From positions 1 through 7,480 of the forward strand of contig JAGARL010000053.1 in the NCBI GenBank assembly GCA_017622255.1: a DNA stretch of 7,480 nucleotides, read 5' to 3'. This document shows, one piece after another, positions 5,333 through 7,480 of the stretch. The notes under the pieces were generated by a model, which was given only the letters and a program-made list of their open reading frames with translations, searched no databases and was not told the DNA's origin. Position 1 is the stretch's first letter. Each line of letters begins with the position of its first letter. The stretch is from Methanocorpusculum sp. Lineage in GTDB: Archaea > Halobacteriota > Methanomicrobia > Methanomicrobiales > Methanocorpusculaceae. Both the position numbers and the translations under genes were made by a program.

Positions 5333-6456
5333 GCGATAAACTTGTAATGTCCACCGGAAACAAAGCAGTCGCAGCCGCAGTCAAGATGGCTCAGCCGACC
5401 GTTGTTGCCGCATACCCGATTACCCCGCAGACGGAAGTTATCGAAGCAATCGCAGACTACGTCGAAAGCGGCGAGATGACTGCCCGCTACATTCCGGTTG
5501 AGTCCGAGCACTCCGCAATGACCGCCTGTATCGGTGCATCCATCACTGGTGTCCGCGTCTTTACTGCAACCAGTTCCCATGGTCTGTTATACATGCACGA
5601 AATGCTCCACTGGGCAGCAGGTGCACGCCTCCCGATTGTTATGGGACAGGTTAACAGAACTATCGCTCCGGGATGGAACATCTGGGCAGAACACTCCGAC
5701 TCCCTTTCCCAGAGAGATACCGGATGGCTGCAGATTTACGTCTCGACTGTTCAGGAAGCATACGATGCAACCTTAATGGCATTCCGCATCGCAGAAGACA
5801 ACAGAGTCCTCCTACCCGTCATGATCAATATGGATGGATTCTTACTGTCCCACATCATGCAGCCGTTCGAGATGACCGAGCCGGGAGATTTCATCCCGCC
5901 AATCCACCTGCCGCATGCAATTGACGTCAACGACCCGCACGGATACGGCGCTATGAGTCCGGCAAACGTCCACTATCAGTTCAGATTTGATATGGAAAAG
6001 TCCATGCGTGCCGCACGCGAAGTTATCGCAGAAACCGAAGCAGAGTTTGCAAAGCGTTTCGGCAGAAGCTATGCACCAGTTGAAGAGTACCGCTGTGAGG
6101 ATGCAGATGTTGTCATCGTCGCGATGGGAACCATGGGTAAGGAAGCAGAAGTCGCAGCCGACCTCTTACGCGAAGAGGGAGTCAAGGCAGGCGTTATGCG
6201 CATCCGCTGGCTTAGACCGTTCCCGGAGTTAAACATCGCCGGAAAAGAGCTTGTTGTCATTGACCGTGATTATTCCTTTGGATTCGGCGGCGTTCTCGCA
6301 GGAGAAATCCAGGCACGCTATCCGGAAGCAAAGATTGCCCGCGTAATCGCCGGTCTCGGCGGTCAGGAAGTCACCTTCGAGGATATGGCTGAGTTTGTCC
6401 GCTCGAGAAAGATTGGAACCGAGTTCTGGTTCGGTATTCCGGAGGAGGAGCAGTAA
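5329..6456 (+). CDS. porA: Pyruvate:ferredoxin oxidoreductase, alpha subunit
   Basis: The protein has 375 residues, typical of PorA. The N-terminal pyrimidine-binding domain shows AYPITPQTE (28-36) and VESEHSAM (57-64), with E58 the likely TPP-activating acid, then TATSSHGLLYMHEMLHWAAG. The signature NRTIAPGWNIWAEHSDS and QRDTGW is of the PorA type. The C-terminal transketolase-like region covers roughly 245-350 (ADVVIVAMGTMGKEAE onward). It forms the active site together with PorB. ATG 5329 overlaps the porB stop by 4 bp (ATGA), indicating translational coupling, and has a strong Shine-Dalgarno. There is no signal peptide; the complex is cytoplasmic. Nothing looks truncated. Confidence 0.94.
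   Translation: MSDKLVMSTGNKAVAAAVKMAQPTVVAAYPITPQTEVIEAIADYVESGEMTARYIPVESEHSAMTACIGASITGVRVFTATSSHGLLYMHEMLHWAAGARLPIVMGQVNRTIAPGWNIWAEHSDSLSQRDTGWLQIYVSTVQEAYDATLMAFRIAEDNRVLLPVMINMDGFLLSHIMQPFEMTEPGDFIPPIHLPHAIDVNDPHGYGAMSPANVHYQFRFDMEKSMRAAREVIAETEAEFAKRFGRSYAPVEEYRCEDADVVIVAMGTMGKEAEVAADLLREEGVKAGVMRIRWLRPFPELNIAGKELVVIDRDYSFGFGGVLAGEIQARYPEAKIARVIAGLGGQEVTFEDMAEFVRSRKIGTEFWFGIPEEEQ
6441..6450 (+). promoter_or_regulatory. Shine-Dalgarno GGAGGAGGAG of porG
   Basis: A tandem GGAGGAGGAG at the end of porA precedes ATG 6456 by 5 nt. Its GAG codons also encode the PorA tail EEEQ, so the acidic C-terminus of PorA doubles as ribosome binding site. Confidence 0.65.
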
Positions 6457-6986
6457 TGTACGAGATTCGCATTCACTCAAGAGGCGGTCAGGGAGGAGTT
6501 ACTGCTGCCCGCATGATGGCATCCGCTGCTGTCAAGGACGGAAAGTTTGCAACCGCCTGCCCGTTCTACGGAGCAGAGAGACGCGGAGCACCAATTGTTT
6601 CCTTTGTCAGAATCGATGATGCACCGGTCAGAATCTACTCTCAGATTAGAAAGCCGGACATGATTATTGTCCTCGACCCGACTGTCATGGAGACGGTCGA
6701 TGTCTTAGACGGCTTAAAGGAAGGAGGTTCTATCTTCATCAACACTCACGAAGACATCGAGTTCCCGCCGCAGTACAAAGTGTACAAGGCAGACTTAACC
6801 GGAATTGCTCTTTCCAAGAACCTTGTTGTTGCAGGAAGCCCGATCTTAAACACCCCGGTTATCGGTGCACTTGCAAAGCTTGGTCTCTTCACTCACGAGT
6901 CCGGAAAGAAGGCAATCGAAGAAACCTTTGCCGATGTCAGAAACATTGAGGTTGCAGAGAAAGCATTCGAGGAGGTCACCGCATGA
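6456..6986 (+). CDS. porG: Pyruvate:ferredoxin oxidoreductase, gamma subunit
   Basis: The protein has 176 residues, the usual gamma size. The N-terminus MYEIRIHSRGGQGGVTAA carries the conserved GGQG loop of 2-oxoacid oxidoreductase gamma chains, followed by CPFYGAERRGAPIVSFVRI and a Rossmann-like IIVLDPTVM region. This subunit belongs to the CoA-binding/interface part of the complex; it carries no cluster motif. It begins at TAATG, sharing one base with the porA stop, and runs 4 bp into porD. It is part of the porBAGD operon with the same codon use as its neighbours. Gamma chains of sister enzymes are similar, so the Por assignment rests on the whole operon. Confidence 0.92.
   Translation: MYEIRIHSRGGQGGVTAARMMASAAVKDGKFATACPFYGAERRGAPIVSFVRIDDAPVRIYSQIRKPDMIIVLDPTVMETVDVLDGLKEGGSIFINTHEDIEFPPQYKVYKADLTGIALSKNLVVAGSPILNTPVIGALAKLGLFTHESGKKAIEETFADVRNIEVAEKAFEEVTA
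6971..6977 (+). promoter_or_regulatory. Shine-Dalgarno AGGAGGT of porD
   Basis: AGGAGGT sits within the last codons of porG. It is about 6 nt from ATG 6983 and 9 nt from the adjacent ATG 6986, so either Met could be used; the protein differs by one residue. Confidence 0.65.
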
Positions 6987-7231
6987 TGCCGAAGATTACT
7001 ATCAGCACGCCCAAAGAGGCAGCCATGGGCTTAACCGGTTCATGGAGAACCTTCCGCCCGGTTGTAAACCGCGAGGCATGCAACCGCTGCGGAATCTGTG
7101 CAATGTACTGCCCGGACGCAGTCATTGATCAGGATACCATGGAGATTGATTTAGTATACTGCAAGGGATGCGGTATCTGCTCCAACGAGTGTCCGAAGAA
7201 GTGTATCGAAATGGTCAGAGAAGAGCACTAA
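6983..7231 (+). CDS. porD: Pyruvate:ferredoxin oxidoreductase, delta subunit (2[4Fe-4S] ferredoxin-like)
   Basis: The protein has 82 residues, the usual delta size. It contains two complete [4Fe-4S] motifs: C33-x2-C36-x2-C39-x3-C43-P and C60-x2-C63-x2-C66-x3-C70-P. An N-terminal TGSWRTFRPVV segment (18-28) is typical of PorD/KorD chains and distinguishes it from free ferredoxins. It carries electrons between the PorB cluster and external ferredoxin. An extra Cys at 74 is outside the motifs. The start overlaps the porG stop by 4 bp (ATGA). It is the last gene of the operon; a terminator stem begins within its final codons. Confidence 0.94.
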   Translation: MMPKITISTPKEAAMGLTGSWRTFRPVVNREACNRCGICAMYCPDAVIDQDTMEIDLVYCKGCGICSNECPKKCIEMVREEH

Positions 7232-7251
7232 GGCTCTTCCCTTCTCTTTTT
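7220..7251 (+). terminator. Hairpin plus T-rich terminator of the por operon
   Basis: GAAGAGC (7220-7226) pairs perfectly with GCTCTTC (7233-7239) around the loop ACTAAG, which contains the porD stop codon. A pyrimidine run ending in TTTTT follows (7240-7251). The stem encodes the last residues of PorD, and the T tract overlaps the stop codon of the hepT relic on the other strand. Confidence 0.7.
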
Positions 7252-7360
7252 AAAATTTTAAAAGAAGTTCGTAGAGTTTTGGGATATCTTCTTCGATAAT
7301 TTCTCAGACCTGACTGAAGTTGATGTCAAAGTATTTGTGAATCAGGCGTGTGAAAAATAG
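7250..7360 (-). pseudogene. Decayed C-terminal fragment of a HepT-like (DUF86, HEPN) toxin
   Basis: Read on the minus strand, one frame from about 7351 gives TRLIHKYFDINFSQV, then TGA at 7304-7306, then EIIEEDIPKLYELLLKF and TAA at 7250-7252. This is the characteristic end of HepT/DUF86 proteins, which normally reads R-N-x-L-I-H-x-Y-F-x-I-D, V-W-x-I-I and D-L/I-P-x-L. The in-frame stop replaces the usual Trp after Val (TGG to TGA). The first Arg of the catalytic RxxxxH motif is Phe here, and the N-terminal two thirds are missing: the sequence abuts a different reading frame at 7362. No MntA nucleotidyltransferase partner is visible. Relic status is strongly suggested; a sequencing error at the stop would not restore the missing N-terminus. 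Confidence 0.7.
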
Positions 7361-7361
7361 A

Positions 7362-7480
7362 TTATGCGGACTTGCCGTTTCCGGCAGTCCATGAGAGAAT
7401 AATCGCCACAACCAGCACAATAATCGAGGCAATTACAACGCCGTCTAACATCTGCAGGAACGCAGACGAGTATCCTGCGG
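7362..7480 (-). CDS. C-terminal end of an unidentified membrane protein (cut by window edge)
   Basis: An open frame enters from the window end and stops at TAA 7362-7364, showing 38 residues: AGYSSAFLQMLDGV, then a hydrophobic helix VIASIIVLVVAIILSW, then the short tail TAGNGKSA. The helix is long enough to cross the membrane once. The rest lies beyond the window, so neither family nor topology can be given. It could be the last helix of a multi-span protein or a C-terminal anchor. Its stop is immediately followed by the hepT relic on the same strand, and it converges on the por operon. Confidence 0.5.
   Translation of the reverse strand, partial: AGYSSAFLQMLDGVVIASIIVLVVAIILSWTAGNGKSA

Noticed and set aside
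4442..7231. Operon as 2-ketoisovalerate, 2-oxoglutarate or indolepyruvate oxidoreductase
   Set aside because: Alpha-subunit signatures (YPITPQTE, VESEHS, TSSHG, IWAEHSDS, QRDTGW) and all four subunit sizes match Por best, although substrate cannot be proved from sequence.
1..7480. CRISPR array, insertion sequence or complete defence island
   Set aside because: No regularly spaced repeats, no transposase or terminal inverted repeats, and the only defence-like sequence is the decayed hepT fragment.

Overview
The window reads as archaeal and most likely from a hydrogenotrophic methanogen of the Methanomicrobiales. A Methanocorpusculum-like genome is my guess from gene content and mid-range G+C; no database was consulted. 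Supporting signs are a four-subunit pyruvate:ferredoxin oxidoreductase, an archaeal-type RimI/Nat acetyltransferase, a DUF1015 protein, TATA-like boxes about 27 bp ahead of several start codons, and first genes without a Shine-Dalgarno sequence while genes inside the operon have strong AGGAGG sites.

Layout. Positions 1-35 are the 3' half of a tRNA (probably tRNA-His). A small coiled-coil/zinc-ribbon protein follows (99-443, +), converging on a RimI-type N-acetyltransferase (455-937, -). That gene diverges across a 40-bp promoter region from a DUF1015 protein (978-2234, +) that ends in a clear hairpin/T-tract terminator. An A/T-rich stretch (2262-2451) packed with inverted repeats precedes a small ribbon-helix-helix/coiled-coil protein (2452-2784, +). 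This converges on a six-helix HdeD/DUF308 membrane protein (2825-3394, -). Between hdeD and the upstream same-strand birA (3542-4336, -) lie four copies of a TTTGC(C/G)GCAAA-like near-palindrome.

birA diverges from the porBAGD operon (4442-7231, +): beta, alpha, gamma and delta subunits of pyruvate synthase, with 4-, 1- and 4-bp overlaps, then a hairpin/T-tract terminator. The last 250 bp hold, on the minus strand, the C-terminal tail of a membrane protein cut by the window edge and a decayed fragment of a HepT-like (DUF86) HEPN toxin with an in-frame stop codon.

How the genes work together: Por makes pyruvate from acetyl-CoA, CO2 and reduced ferredoxin. In methanogens the next anaplerotic step, pyruvate carboxylase, is a biotin enzyme that needs BirA, so the divergent birA/por pair links two steps of carbon assimilation. 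The other genes are housekeeping or small regulatory/hypothetical genes with no obvious shared pathway. I see no CRISPR array, no insertion sequence and no convincing new multi-gene defence system. The points most worth following up are the repeated palindromes upstream of hdeD, the operator-like repeats around the RHH gene's promoter, and the hepT relic.
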